A stretch of DNA of 50,807 nucleotides from Streptomyces acidicola (GTDB lineage: Bacteria; Actinomycetota; Actinomycetes; Streptomycetales; Streptomycetaceae), in the NCBI RefSeq assembly GCF_009377235.1, contig NZ_VMNX01000040.1:1-50807 (forward strand), in the 5' to 3' direction. The position numbers were made by a program, and so were the translations under genes. The notes beneath the pieces are model-generated. The model saw only the letters and a program-made list of their open reading frames with translations. It had not been told where the DNA came from and did not search any database. Below, piece by piece: positions 8,241 through 16,582 of the stretch; position 1 is the stretch's first letter, and each line of letters begins with the position of its first letter.

Positions 8241-9269
8241 TCAGCCGGACCCGCTCTCGCCGGGCCAGGTGAGGAAGCCGACGGCCTCTGCCTCACGTCG
8301 GTCGGGATCGGTGACGAGCACCCGCTCCAGTACACCGCCGACGGTGGCGAGCAGCTTGGCGGGCGGCACCGCCACGAGCGGGCTGATCCCGCCCTTGGCC
8401 AGCCACTCCAGTTCGGGGCCGGTCAGAGTGGACTCCGCGCGCAGCCGCCCCATCTGGTCCTTGGACGGCCGCACGCCGTGCAGTGACAGCGCACCCGGCG
8501 CATTCATCACGGCACTCGGTGGCAGTCCGGCGTCGAGGACTCTCCGGCCGGGCAGCGCCTCACGGGTGCGCCGGGCGAGCAGACAGCCCTCGGGGCTCGC
8601 GTCGTGGAGAACGACGACAGGCACCCTGTCCGGCACCCCGTACGGCCTGGCGACGAGGCTGACGCTGAACCGCTCCGGAATTCCGTTCAGGGCCAGGAAG
8701 GCGATGACGGACGGGTCCGGGCAGAGCAGGACGGCGTTCGGATGCTCCGGCCGGTGGATGTCGCGGACACGTTTCTCGTCGACGACGCCTGCCGGGAGCG
8801 AACCGTACACGGCCATCCACTCGCGCAGCAGGTAGCCACGGGAGGCCCCGACCCCGATTCCGTGCTTGCGGTGACGGCTGCGTCTGACGGCCGAGACCAC
8901 CGTCACGACAACGCCGAAGAGAAGAAACGCACCGAAGAAGGAGAGGACTGTTCCCGCGCCTCCCGCGTACACCCCGCCGATGAGCAGGCCGATACCGACA
9001 GGCCCGCCGACCACGGCACAGCCGATCGCCTCCGCCAGGCCGCTGCCGGAACGTGCTTTCCTGCGCGAGGCGGCGACCTCCAACTGGCCGACGGTGACGG
9101 TCAGTCGCCCGCTGTCGGTGAGCTTCCCGGCCAGCTTGCGGATCCGCAGATCATGCAGTTCCAGCTCATTGGTCCTGGGGTCGAAAGCGAACTTCTTTGT
9201 GCACTTGGAGCAGGTACGGCCTGACCGCTCCTTGTACAGCAGATTCGCGTTGCAGTGCGGGCAGATCAT
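8241..9269 (-). CDS. Protein A: Zn-ribbon, membrane and TOPRIM-like protein with GFLTWP C-terminus
   Basis: 342 residues. A zinc ribbon (CPHC at 3-6, CSKC at about 19-22) is followed by a region resembling the winged helix of protein C (IRKLAGKLTDSGRLTVTVGQ), two hydrophobic helices (GGPVGIGLLIGGVYAGGAG and FFGAFLLFGVVVTVV), and a TOPRIM-like part (VLLCPDPSVIAFLALNG, VVVLHDASPEGCLLARR). The C-terminal module shared with B and C comes last (LTGPELEWLAKGG, VPPAKLLATVGGVLERV, AEAVGFLTWP). The ATG at 9269 is preferred over one 36 nt upstream because GGGGAGCG precedes it. It is the first gene of the block; the next (cupin) starts 132 bp downstream. Function unknown. Confidence 0.8.
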   Translation of the reverse strand: MICPHCNANLLYKERSGRTCSKCTKKFAFDPRTNELELHDLRIRKLAGKLTDSGRLTVTVGQLEVAASRRKARSGSGLAEAIGCAVVGGPVGIGLLIGGVYAGGAGTVLSFFGAFLLFGVVVTVVSAVRRSRHRKHGIGVGASRGYLLREWMAVYGSLPAGVVDEKRVRDIHRPEHPNAVLLCPDPSVIAFLALNGIPERFSVSLVARPYGVPDRVPVVVLHDASPEGCLLARRTREALPGRRVLDAGLPPSAVMNAPGALSLHGVRPSKDQMGRLRAESTLTGPELEWLAKGGISPLVAVPPAKLLATVGGVLERVLVTDPDRREAEAVGFLTWPGESGSG

Positions 9270-9292
9270 CAACGCTCCCCATCGCGCTGTCG
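9267..9292 (-). promoter_or_regulatory. Conserved leader/RBS element, copy 2
   Basis: This is the second copy of the 26-nt leader seen before the cupin gene, again ending at the start codon (ATG 9269). One base differs (GGGGAGCG here, GGGGGGCG there). Its placement supports the internal ATG as the real start of protein A. Confidence 0.6.
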
Positions 9293-9467
9293 GCCGCGGC
9301 CGCATCGAACCGCCACGACGGGGAACCTCCCCGCTGGACGATACCGCCTGTGCCCGACATCACGGTGAACGGCGGGTGTCAGTGCAGCCCCGGTACCGGC
9401 AGCCGTCGACACCCGTCACCGCGGGAAGGTACCCCGATCAGCGCCCCGCCCCTCTTTCGGATTTCAG

Positions 9468-9640
9468 TTGACGTCCTCCCCCTCGTAAACGAGGGGGATT
9501 CCTACAGCTCGCGCTGTAGGGTTTCCTGTTTCATCGCCGACTGCCCGCCCGGAGAACTCCGTTGAGGTCTTACACCAGCTCCGCAGGCTGTCACCGCCCG
9601 TCCGGCGGCCAGCAGGTTCTTGGCTGCGTTCACGTCCCGG
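9468..9640 (-). ncRNA. Probable TnpB omega (guide scaffold) RNA, copy 1
   Basis: The 3' end of tnpB and the element end contain two successive hairpins: CTACAG/CTGTAG overlapping the stop codon, and CCCCCTCG/CGAGGGGG at 9478-9497. Compensating variation in the related copy (ccgtag and ttg/cga changes) keeps both. The guide segment would be whatever lies just outside, reading toward lower coordinates from 9467. The 5' limit is a guess. Confidence 0.45.
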
Positions 9641-10710
9641 TCGTGGGTCGTGCCGCAGCTGCCGCACGTCCAAGTGCGGATGTTGAGCGGCATCTTGTGT
9701 TGCAGGGTGCCGCAGGTGGAGCACAGCTTCGAGGAGGGGAACCAGCGGTCGACCGCGACCACTTCGCGGTCGTACCAGTCCGCTTTGTACTCCAGGAGGC
9801 TGCGGAACTCACTCCAGGCGGCATCGGAGATGGCGCGGGCGAGTCTGCCGTTCTTCAGCATGTTCCGAACGGTCAGGTCCTCGATCACGATCGTTTGGTT
9901 TTCACGAACGAGTCTCGTGGTGATCTTGTGCAAGGCGTCGCGTCGCCGGTCGGCGATGCGGGCGTGGATGCGGGCGACCTTGCGGCGGGCCTTGGCCCGG
10001 TTCGCCCCGTCGCCCTTGGCTTTCTTCGCCAGACGCCGCTGAGCCAGGGCGAGGCGGGCACGGTCCTTGCGCTCGTGCCTGGGGTTGGTGACCTTTTCGC
10101 CCGTCGAGAGCGTCAGCAGGTGGTCAAGACCCGCGTCCACGCCGACCGCCGCGTCAGTGGCCGGGAGCGCCCCCACGGACGGGTCCTCGCACAGCAGGGA
10201 CACGAACCAGCGCCCCGCGGCATCCTGGGAGACGGTCACCGTCGAGGGCCCCGCCCCCTCGGGCAGCGGCCGGGACCAGACGATGTCCAGCGGTTCCGCC
10301 ATCTTGGCGAGGGTCAGAGCGCCGTCACGGAAACGGAAACCGCTGGTGGTGTACTCGGCGGACTTCCGCGACTTCTTCTTCGACTTGAAGCGCGGGTACT
10401 GGGCCCGCTTGGCGAAGAAGTGCGTGAACGCCGACTGCAAGTGCCGCAGGCACTGCTGGAGCGGGACGGAGGAGACATCGCACAGGAACGCCAGATCCCC
10501 GGTCTTCTTCCACGCCGTCAGCATCGCCGAGGTGGCGTTGTAGTTCACCCGCTCCTGCCGCAGCGTCCACGCCTCGGTCCGGGCCGCCAGCGCCATGTTG
10601 TAGACCTTGCGCACGCACCCGAACGTGCGCGACAGCTCGGCCGCCTGCGCATCGGTCGGATAGAAGCGGTACTTGAACGCCCGCTTCACATGCTTCGTGG
10701 ACACGCTCAC
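9502..10710 (-). CDS. tnpB: RNA-guided endonuclease TnpB
   Basis: 402 residues, full length for the family. The N-terminal part carries the usual FKYRFYPTDAQ and RKVYNMALAAR. The RuvC-like nuclease acids are in VGVDAGLDHLLTL (Asp), IVIEDLTVRNM (Glu) and HDRDVNAAKNLL (Asp). The zinc finger is CSTCG/CGSCG. It starts at GTG and its last codons (LQREL, stop) lie inside the 3' hairpin region that would form the guide RNA. In family terms TnpB cuts DNA guided by an omega RNA copied from the element end. All key residues are present, so it may be active. Confidence 0.9.
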   Translation of the reverse strand: MSVSTKHVKRAFKYRFYPTDAQAAELSRTFGCVRKVYNMALAARTEAWTLRQERVNYNATSAMLTAWKKTGDLAFLCDVSSVPLQQCLRHLQSAFTHFFAKRAQYPRFKSKKKSRKSAEYTTSGFRFRDGALTLAKMAEPLDIVWSRPLPEGAGPSTVTVSQDAAGRWFVSLLCEDPSVGALPATDAAVGVDAGLDHLLTLSTGEKVTNPRHERKDRARLALAQRRLAKKAKGDGANRAKARRKVARIHARIADRRRDALHKITTRLVRENQTIVIEDLTVRNMLKNGRLARAISDAAWSEFRSLLEYKADWYDREVVAVDRWFPSSKLCSTCGTLQHKMPLNIRTWTCGSCGTTHDRDVNAAKNLLAAGRAVTACGAGVRPQRSSPGGQSAMKQETLQREL

Positions 10711-10920
10711 AAACTAGCGAGATCACAGGTGAAGATCAAAGCCGCGGGTCAGAGCACGGTCTTTCGCCTTGACGGCGAAACCCCGCCCCCTGCCCTGCTC
10801 CGCAGGAATCCGTTTCCTCCCCCGCCTGAACGCGGGGGTATCCACGGAGGAACCCGATGAAAGCTGCGGTTCGGGCCGAATCAGCGGTGAGGGGAGGAAG
10901 GGCTGCGCTGCCAGTGAGGG

Positions 10921-11658
10921 CTACTCCGGCGGTTTCTCCAGCCGGTAGCCATGGCCGCGCAGGGTGGTGATCTGCGGCATGTGCGCGGGGCGGGGTGATG
11001 CCTGTGCCGCGGCGGTGAGGCGGCGGCGCAGGCCTGCCATGGTGACGTCGAGGGTCTTGGTGGAGCCGAACCAGTTCTCGTCCCAGACCTGCGCCATGAG
11101 TGTCTCGCGGGAGACGGCCTCGCCGGCGTGTCGGCCGAGCAGTGCAAGAAGCTCGAACTCCTTGGGGCGCAGGGGGATGTCGACGCCGTGGAGGGTGCAC
11201 CGGCGGGCCGTCTCGTCGAGTACGAGGTCACCGAGGGTGACGGGTTCCGGTGGCGGGGAGGCGGTGGTCCGGCGGCGCAGGTGGGCGCGGAGCCGGGCGA
11301 GGAGGACGGTCAGGCTGAAGGGTTTGACGAGGTAGTCGTCGGCTCCGGCGTCCAGGCCGGCGATGACGTCGATGTCGTCGGTGCGGGCGGTGAGGATGAT
11401 GATCAGCAGGTCGGGGAACCGGGCGCGCAGGGCGCGGGCGACGTCGAGGCCGTCCATGTCGGGCAGACCGAGGTCCAGGAGCAGCGCGTCGTAAGACCCC
11501 TGGGATGCCTCGACGAGTGCTCCCGTGCCGGCGCGGCTCCAGGTGGGCGCGTAGCCGTTGCTGCGCAGCCCGGTTTCGAGGTGGTGGCCGATGGTGTTGT
11601 CGTCCTCCACGATGAGGACGCCGAAGCGGCCCCGGTCCGGTGCTGCGGGTGTGCGCAT
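10921..11658 (-). CDS. OmpR-family response regulator
   Basis: 245 residues. The receiver domain has acidic residues 19-20 (VEDD), phospho-acceptor Asp62 in LLLDLGLPDMDG, Thr90 and Lys112 in LVKPF. The winged-helix DNA-binding domain has RPKEFELLALLGRHAG and TLRGHGYRLE at the end. It starts at ATG 11658. It lies 38 bp downstream of the FtsX permease on the same strand. Its likely partner is the divergent histidine kinase at the other end of this set, so it probably controls the exporter operon. Confidence 0.92.
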   Translation of the reverse strand: MRTPAAPDRGRFGVLIVEDDNTIGHHLETGLRSNGYAPTWSRAGTGALVEASQGSYDALLLDLGLPDMDGLDVARALRARFPDLLIIILTARTDDIDVIAGLDAGADDYLVKPFSLTVLLARLRAHLRRRTTASPPPEPVTLGDLVLDETARRCTLHGVDIPLRPKEFELLALLGRHAGEAVSRETLMAQVWDENWFGSTKTLDVTMAGLRRRLTAAAQASPRPAHMPQITTLRGHGYRLEKPPE

Positions 11659-11696
11659 GCTGGGCAGCGTACGGGCTGCGGGGCTGTTCGGTGTGC

Positions 11697-14339
11697 TCAC
11701 AGATCGCGGAGTTCCTCGACGGCGGGGCGCCTGGCCCGGCGTACGCCAGTGAGGGCGGCGGCCAGTACGGCGGCCACGGCTGCGGCAGTGGTGAGCATCA
11801 GGTAGCCGCCGGGTACGGCGAGTGCGGCCGGTGGCGGGTCGAAGACGCCGGTGAGGACCTTGACCAGCATCTCGGACAGTGCCCAGCCGATGAGTGCGCC
11901 GCCTGCCAGGCCGCCGGCCGCGAGCACGATCGCTTCGGTGAGGACCATGCCGCGCAGATGGTGGCGGGTGGCACCCAGCACGCTCGTGATGGCGAAGGTG
12001 CGACGGCGCTCGGCGAGTCCGAGGGCGAGGACCAGGCCGCCGGCCCCGGCGGCGAGCAGGACCGCGAAGGCCAGCTCGATCCGGGTCAGGCCGGTCAGGT
12101 CGACCGAGGTCAGACTGGTTCCGACGGTGCCCCGTGTCTGGGTGAGGTCGGTGACGGTGGCGCTCGTACCCAGCCGCCCGCGCAGCTGCGCGGCCACGGC
12201 CTTCTGGTTGGTGCCGCCGGTGTCGACCAGGAACGCGCCCACCGCGTTGCTGCCGGTTGCCTTCGCCACGTAGGAGGCGTTGGCGACGAAGAAGCTGTCC
12301 TTGGGCGCGGTCGGGAACTCCTTGACGATTCCGGCGTAGTGGAAGGGCACCGTGCGCAGGATCTTGGTCTTGGCGTCCTGGATGCGGAGGTTGACGGTGT
12401 CGCCGGGGGAGAGCTGGAAGTCGTTGACGGTTTCGGCGCTGACCAGGAGGTTGTCGGGGCGGTGGGCAAGCCGCCGCATGAGCTGCTGCGCGCTGCCGCC
12501 GGAGAAGTACGCGTCCTGCAGGGAGGTCGCTGAGGCGATCGTGTGCGGGCGTACGCCGTAGAGGTCCTGGAGGTCGGAGCCGACGTAGGCGAACCGGTGC
12601 TGGAGCGGCTCGACGCGGCGGACGCCGGAGACCTTCAGCGCGGCTGCCGCACCCGGCGCGGTCTGCGCGCCGGGCGGCTCGGTGACCGTGACGTCGGCGC
12701 CGTTGGTGAGGCGTGCGTCCACCTCGGCCTGCTGCTTGTACGTGGAGTTGAAGACGGACGTGGACACGGCGAACGACACCGCGAGAGCCAGCAGGACCAT
12801 GGAGCGGGCCAGGGTGCGGCGGCGCCGGGCGAGGACGGCCGCCGTCGTCCCGGCCAGCGTAGACGTCAGCGGACGTGCGAGCCGGGCCAGGAGGGGGCGT
12901 CCGCGGGTGAGCGCCAGGAGGGCGAGGCGCCACAGCAGCAGGGCGGCGCCGATCCACAGCAGTGCGGGTCCCAGGAAGGCCCAGTACGACACGGAGATGC
13001 TGGGTACCCCCTCGGGGGCGAGGACGAGCGCGTACTGGTTGCCGGACGAGGCGCGGAAGACGAGCCAGGAGCCGATCAACAGCATGAAGTCCAGGCCAAC
13101 GCGCATCCACCAGGGAGATCTGGTGCGGCGCGCGGTCCTGCGGCTGTCGGCGACCGTCACCATCCGTAGATCGCGCAGGGCGGGTACGAGCACGGCGCCC
13201 GCGGCGACCGCCGCGCCGAGGACGAACGCGACGGCGTACCAGACGGTCCAGGTGGCGGCGCCGGCACCGAAGGATGCCGTTCCGAAGGCGAGTCGGCCGG
13301 TCAGCGCCGCGATGCCGAGACCGGCGAGCCCGCCGCCGACGCCGACGAGTGCCGCCTCCAGGCCCGCCAGGGACATGATCCGGCGGGGCGCGAGGCCGCG
13401 CAGCCGCAGCAGCGCCTGTTCCTGGCGGCGCCGTTCACCGCCGGCGCCCGCGACCGCGGCGGTCAGCGAGGCGGCGAGGACCGCGCCGGGCACGCCGAGG
13501 AAGAGGAAGAGGATCTGCGCGTACAGGGCGTCCTGGCGGGCCGAGTCGAGCGCGGAGCCCAGGTTGTCGCCGACGAGCACCGAACCGGTGCCCTTGGCCT
13601 CCAGGTTGTGGGCGGCGCGGGTCACCGAGGTGAACGCGGCGGCCGGGTCATGGGGCAGTGCCGCGTCGCGGGCGACGTGGATCTGCGTGGTGACGCCCGT
13701 GGCGCGGTGGGTCAGGGAGGCGAACTGTGCGGCGGGCACCAGGATCACGTTGTCGGGCGGGGCGGTGGGCTGGGACTGGGTGGGCGCGCCGACCTTCTGG
13801 AACAGTGAGTCGGCCTGAGGGAGGTCGACGACCCCGTCCACGCGGACCTGGCGCACGCCTGCCCCGGGCAGCCGGATGCCGACCGTGGAGCCGGGCGCCG
13901 CGTGCAGGTTCGAGGCCGTCTGCTGGGCCAGGAGCACGCCGGTGGGGCGGCCGGTCAGCGAGCGGATCTCGCCGGGGAAGAGGGCCCGGTATCCGTCGGG
14001 GAGGCCGAGGAGCATGCCGGGGCCAGTGGTCTGGGTGCTGCCCTGGACGGTGGCGGTGAAGGCGCTGGTGTGCGCGAAGCCGACCGGGACGGCGGACCGT
14101 ACGCCGGGCGCCGTGCGCACCAGTGACAGTGCCGCGTTCGGGTCGGCGCCGGGCTGCACCTCGGCCTGCCAGTCCACGGCGACCGAGCGCACCGCCCGCT
14201 GTGTCATGGTCGCCTTGGACGCGGTCAGGAACGAGCCGAGCGCGGCGACGAGGGCGACGGCGAGCGCGACCCCGGCCATGGCTGCGAGGAGCCGGCCGGT
14301 GCGGTGGCGGGCGAGTCCGCTCGCCCATGAGCTGATCAT
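11697..14339 (-). CDS. FtsX-like ABC transporter permease (long form)
   Basis: 880 residues with two FtsX/MacB-type permease units: an N-terminal helix and periplasmic-type domain (1-260), a helical block near 290-420, a second extracellular domain (about 520-700) and a final three-helix block ending RRARRPAVEELRDL. Long FtsX permeases of this type act in envelope stress, lipoprotein or peptide handling. The ATG at 14339 overlaps the stop of the upstream ATPase by 4 bp. Substrate not determinable. Confidence 0.88.
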   Translation of the reverse strand: MISSWASGLARHRTGRLLAAMAGVALAVALVAALGSFLTASKATMTQRAVRSVAVDWQAEVQPGADPNAALSLVRTAPGVRSAVPVGFAHTSAFTATVQGSTQTTGPGMLLGLPDGYRALFPGEIRSLTGRPTGVLLAQQTASNLHAAPGSTVGIRLPGAGVRQVRVDGVVDLPQADSLFQKVGAPTQSQPTAPPDNVILVPAAQFASLTHRATGVTTQIHVARDAALPHDPAAAFTSVTRAAHNLEAKGTGSVLVGDNLGSALDSARQDALYAQILFLFLGVPGAVLAASLTAAVAGAGGERRRQEQALLRLRGLAPRRIMSLAGLEAALVGVGGGLAGLGIAALTGRLAFGTASFGAGAATWTVWYAVAFVLGAAVAAGAVLVPALRDLRMVTVADSRRTARRTRSPWWMRVGLDFMLLIGSWLVFRASSGNQYALVLAPEGVPSISVSYWAFLGPALLWIGAALLLWRLALLALTRGRPLLARLARPLTSTLAGTTAAVLARRRRTLARSMVLLALAVSFAVSTSVFNSTYKQQAEVDARLTNGADVTVTEPPGAQTAPGAAAALKVSGVRRVEPLQHRFAYVGSDLQDLYGVRPHTIASATSLQDAYFSGGSAQQLMRRLAHRPDNLLVSAETVNDFQLSPGDTVNLRIQDAKTKILRTVPFHYAGIVKEFPTAPKDSFFVANASYVAKATGSNAVGAFLVDTGGTNQKAVAAQLRGRLGTSATVTDLTQTRGTVGTSLTSVDLTGLTRIELAFAVLLAAGAGGLVLALGLAERRRTFAITSVLGATRHHLRGMVLTEAIVLAAGGLAGGALIGWALSEMLVKVLTGVFDPPPAALAVPGGYLMLTTAAAVAAVLAAALTGVRRARRPAVEELRDL

Positions 14340-15031
14340 GACGGCTCTCCAAGGCTGTGGGCGGCGTCCGCCTCCGTGCTGTCGGCGGACGTCAGCCGCC
14401 CGTCGTGCATGGTGCACCGCGCGGTGAGGCGGGCGGCGACCGCCGGGTCGTGGGTGGTGACGACGAGAGCTGCGCCCGTCTCGTCGGCCGCGGTCAGCAG
14501 CGCATCCAGGACCCGGCCACCGGTGGCGTGGTCGAGGCGGCCCGTGGGCTCGTCGGCGAGGATGACCCGCGGTGCCTGCGCCAGCACCCGGGCCGCGGCG
14601 ACGCGCTGGGCCTGGCCGCCGGAGATCTCCTCCGGCAGCCGGTCGGCCAGGTCGGCGGTGCCGACCAGGGCGAGCGCGCTCAGGGCGGCCTCGCGTGCCC
14701 GGTCGTCCGACATCCCGTTGAGCACCAGCGGCAGTGCGGTGTTCTCGACGATGTCGAGCGCCGGGATGAGGCTGTCGCCCTGGAAGACCAGCCCGATGTC
14801 CCGCAGCCCGGACAGGCCGGGCCAGGTCACACTGCCGCTGGTCGGCTGTTCGAGGCCGGCCAGCAGATGCAACAGCGACGACTTGCCCGACCCCGAGGGC
14901 CCGACGATCGCGAGCCGGTCCCCGGCGTGGACGCGCAGCGCGGCCCCGTGCACGGCCACCACCGCGTTCGGGCCGCGGCCGAAAGTGAGGGCGGCGTCCC
15001 GACAGTCGATCAACACATCAGCCGGAGACAT
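14336..15031 (-). CDS. ABC transporter ATPase, MacB/LolD-like (first)
   Basis: 231 residues. Walker A is IVGPSGSGKSSLLHLLAG, the signature EISGGQAQRVAAARVLA, Walker B RVILADEPTG and the H-loop TTHDPAVA. A GGAGGT ribosome site before ATG 15031 favours this start over one 39 nt upstream. The start lies 14 bp inside the end of the second ATPase gene and the stop overlaps the permease start, so translation is coupled. It powers the FtsX permease, probably together with the second ATPase. Confidence 0.9.
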   Translation of the reverse strand: MSPADVLIDCRDAALTFGRGPNAVVAVHGAALRVHAGDRLAIVGPSGSGKSSLLHLLAGLEQPTSGSVTWPGLSGLRDIGLVFQGDSLIPALDIVENTALPLVLNGMSDDRAREAALSALALVGTADLADRLPEEISGGQAQRVAAARVLAQAPRVILADEPTGRLDHATGGRVLDALLTAADETGAALVVTTHDPAVAARLTARCTMHDGRLTSADSTEADAAHSLGEPS

Positions 15032-15758
15032 GGCGCACCTCCCGAACCTCCGGGCCGGCGATCCGGGCACCCGTCCCGGCGGGCTCCGTGGCCCGGCCGT
15101 CGTCGAGCCGGATCACGCGGTCGGCGATCCGCACCGCTTCCGGACTGTGCGTGACGACCAGGACCGCGCAACCGTCCTCCGCGCGGTCCCGCAGCAACCG
15201 CAGGACCAGCTGCTCGGTGCCGCCGTCGAGTTCACCGGTCGGCTCGTCCGCGAGCAGCACGGCGGGCGAGTTGGCCAGCGCGACGGCCAGCCCGGCGCGG
15301 GCCGTCTCCCCGCCGGACAGTTGCCGGGGCAGCGCGTGCCGGCGTTCCCCCAGCCCCACCTGGTCCAGCAGTGCCTCCGCGGCTGCGACGGGCCGGCCGC
15401 GTACCGCCCCCTGCGCGAGCCGCACGTTGTCCCGCACGCTCAGATGCGGCAGCAGGTTGCGGGTCTGCAGCAGGACGCCGATGTGCCGGGCCCGCAGCCG
15501 GGCGCGCTCGGTCTCGGGCCGGTGGCTGATGCGGACTCCGTCCACGTGCACCTCACCGCCCGACGGTTCGTCGAGCCCGGCCAGACAGGACAGCAGCGTG
15601 GACTTGCCGGCCCCGGACGGGCCGACCACAGCGACCGTCTCCCCACGCGCCACCCGCAGCGACACCCCGCGCAGTGCGAGCGTCTCCTCCTCGCCGGCCC
15701 GGAAGAAGCGGTACAGCTCCCGGGCAGTCAGGGCATTCTCGTACGGCCGTGCAGGCAT
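15018..15758 (-). CDS. ABC transporter ATPase (second)
   Basis: 246 residues. Walker A is VVGPSGAGKSTLLSCLAG, signature QLSGGETARAGLAVALA (GGET in place of the usual GGQ/GGE), Walker B VLLADEPTG and H-loop THSPEAV. The N-terminal addition ENALTARELYRFFRAGEEE resembles the insert seen in exporters of cell-surface components. It begins 5 bp after the lipoprotein gene and overlaps the first ATPase. Two distinct ATPases with one long permease suggest a heterodimeric ABC engine. Confidence 0.9.
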   Translation of the reverse strand: MPARPYENALTARELYRFFRAGEEETLALRGVSLRVARGETVAVVGPSGAGKSTLLSCLAGLDEPSGGEVHVDGVRISHRPETERARLRARHIGVLLQTRNLLPHLSVRDNVRLAQGAVRGRPVAAAEALLDQVGLGERRHALPRQLSGGETARAGLAVALANSPAVLLADEPTGELDGGTEQLVLRLLRDRAEDGCAVLVVTHSPEAVRIADRVIRLDDGRATEPAGTGARIAGPEVREVRHVSG

Positions 15759-15763
15759 GCCGC

Positions 15764-16429
15764 TCACCGCCAGCCGAAGGAGTCGCTGACGATGCGCCAC
15801 GGGTCCACGTTGTCGGCGTTCACCGGACCGGACAGGGTGAGGTGCACCTCGTGGCCCTGGCGGTAGAAGGCATACCGCTCGAACGAGTCCCGCACGACCT
15901 TGCCGGTGACCGGGTCCGGGGCGGAGTCGCCCCGGTAGGTCAGCAGCACGGCAGTACCCGCCTTCCGCTTGACGACGGTCACCTGGGGGTTCGCGAACTT
16001 CGGTACCTGGGTGCGCAGTTGAGGCACGACCGTGTTGGTCACCGAACCGACGGTGGGCGCTGCCGGGGCGGCGACGGCGGAGATCTGGACGCGGTTGAGC
16101 TTGTCCGTGAAGACCGTCGTGGAACCCTTCGTCGTACGGGCCCAGCCCTCGGGCACCTTCACCGTGAAGCCGGCGAAGCCACTGGAGGGCTGGAAGGCGA
16201 CGTACGCCTGGTTGTCGGGAATGTCGCCGGGCGGATTGGTCTCCGTAGACGCCGTGTTCGGCGTGGACCCGGTCGACGACGTCTTCGGCGTGGAGGACGC
16301 CGCGCTCGATCCGGATCCCGAGCCGGACCCCGAGCCGGAACCCGATGCGGCGCCGGAGCACCCGGTGGTCACCGCCGAGGCGAGCACCAGCCCGGCCACG
16401 ACGGCGGCGGACTTCCGTAGATATGTCAT
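15764..16429 (-). CDS. Secreted lipoprotein associated with the ABC exporter
   Basis: 221 residues. A signal peptide (MTYLRKSAAVVAGLVLASAV) ends in the lipobox TTGC. A Gly-Ser repeat linker and a Ser/Thr-rich region follow, then a folded domain of about 150 residues (VPEGWARTTKGSTTVFTDKL, VLLTYRGDSAPD, LTLSGPVNADNVDPWR) resembling LpqN/PsbP-like lipoproteins. I chose the second ATG (16429) because GGAGG is 8 nt before it and only 2 nt before the first. It probably works on the outer face with the exporter or as part of sensing. Confidence 0.82.
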   Translation of the reverse strand: MTYLRKSAAVVAGLVLASAVTTGCSGAASGSGSGSGSGSGSSAASSTPKTSSTGSTPNTASTETNPPGDIPDNQAYVAFQPSSGFAGFTVKVPEGWARTTKGSTTVFTDKLNRVQISAVAAPAAPTVGSVTNTVVPQLRTQVPKFANPQVTVVKRKAGTAVLLTYRGDSAPDPVTGKVVRDSFERYAFYRQGHEVHLTLSGPVNADNVDPWRIVSDSFGWR

Positions 16430-16582
16430 GGCCATTGCCTCCAGTGAGTGCCCAGGACCGGACGGTCACGTTGCAGACGCTAGGAGGGAGCCGATTAACG
16501 GCCCGCGTGCCGATGGTTAGACGACGGCAAAAGTCGGAGCCGAGGGCCGTACGGCCTGGTGGGCGGCCCGCATGATGAGGTC

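Larger units (their letters stand above)
9468..10857 (-). mobile_element. IS200/IS605-group element encoding only TnpB, copy 1
   Basis: The limits are inferred by comparison with the related copy at 49378-50766. Both begin ttgac[gt]tcctccccc and end tatccacggaggaaccc. There is no tnpA and there are no inverted terminal repeats, as expected for IS1341-like elements. The low-coordinate end, 3' of tnpB, has a hairpin with an 8-bp stem (9478-9497). Sequence just beyond the other end reads TTTCATC on the tnpB sense strand in both copies, a possible TAM. Confidence 0.75.

Noticed and set aside
10921..13110. Extended minus-strand frame running upstream of the response regulator for about 480 extra codons
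   Set aside because: The extra part is out of frame with the FtsX permease that occupies the same DNA; the regulator clearly starts at 11658.
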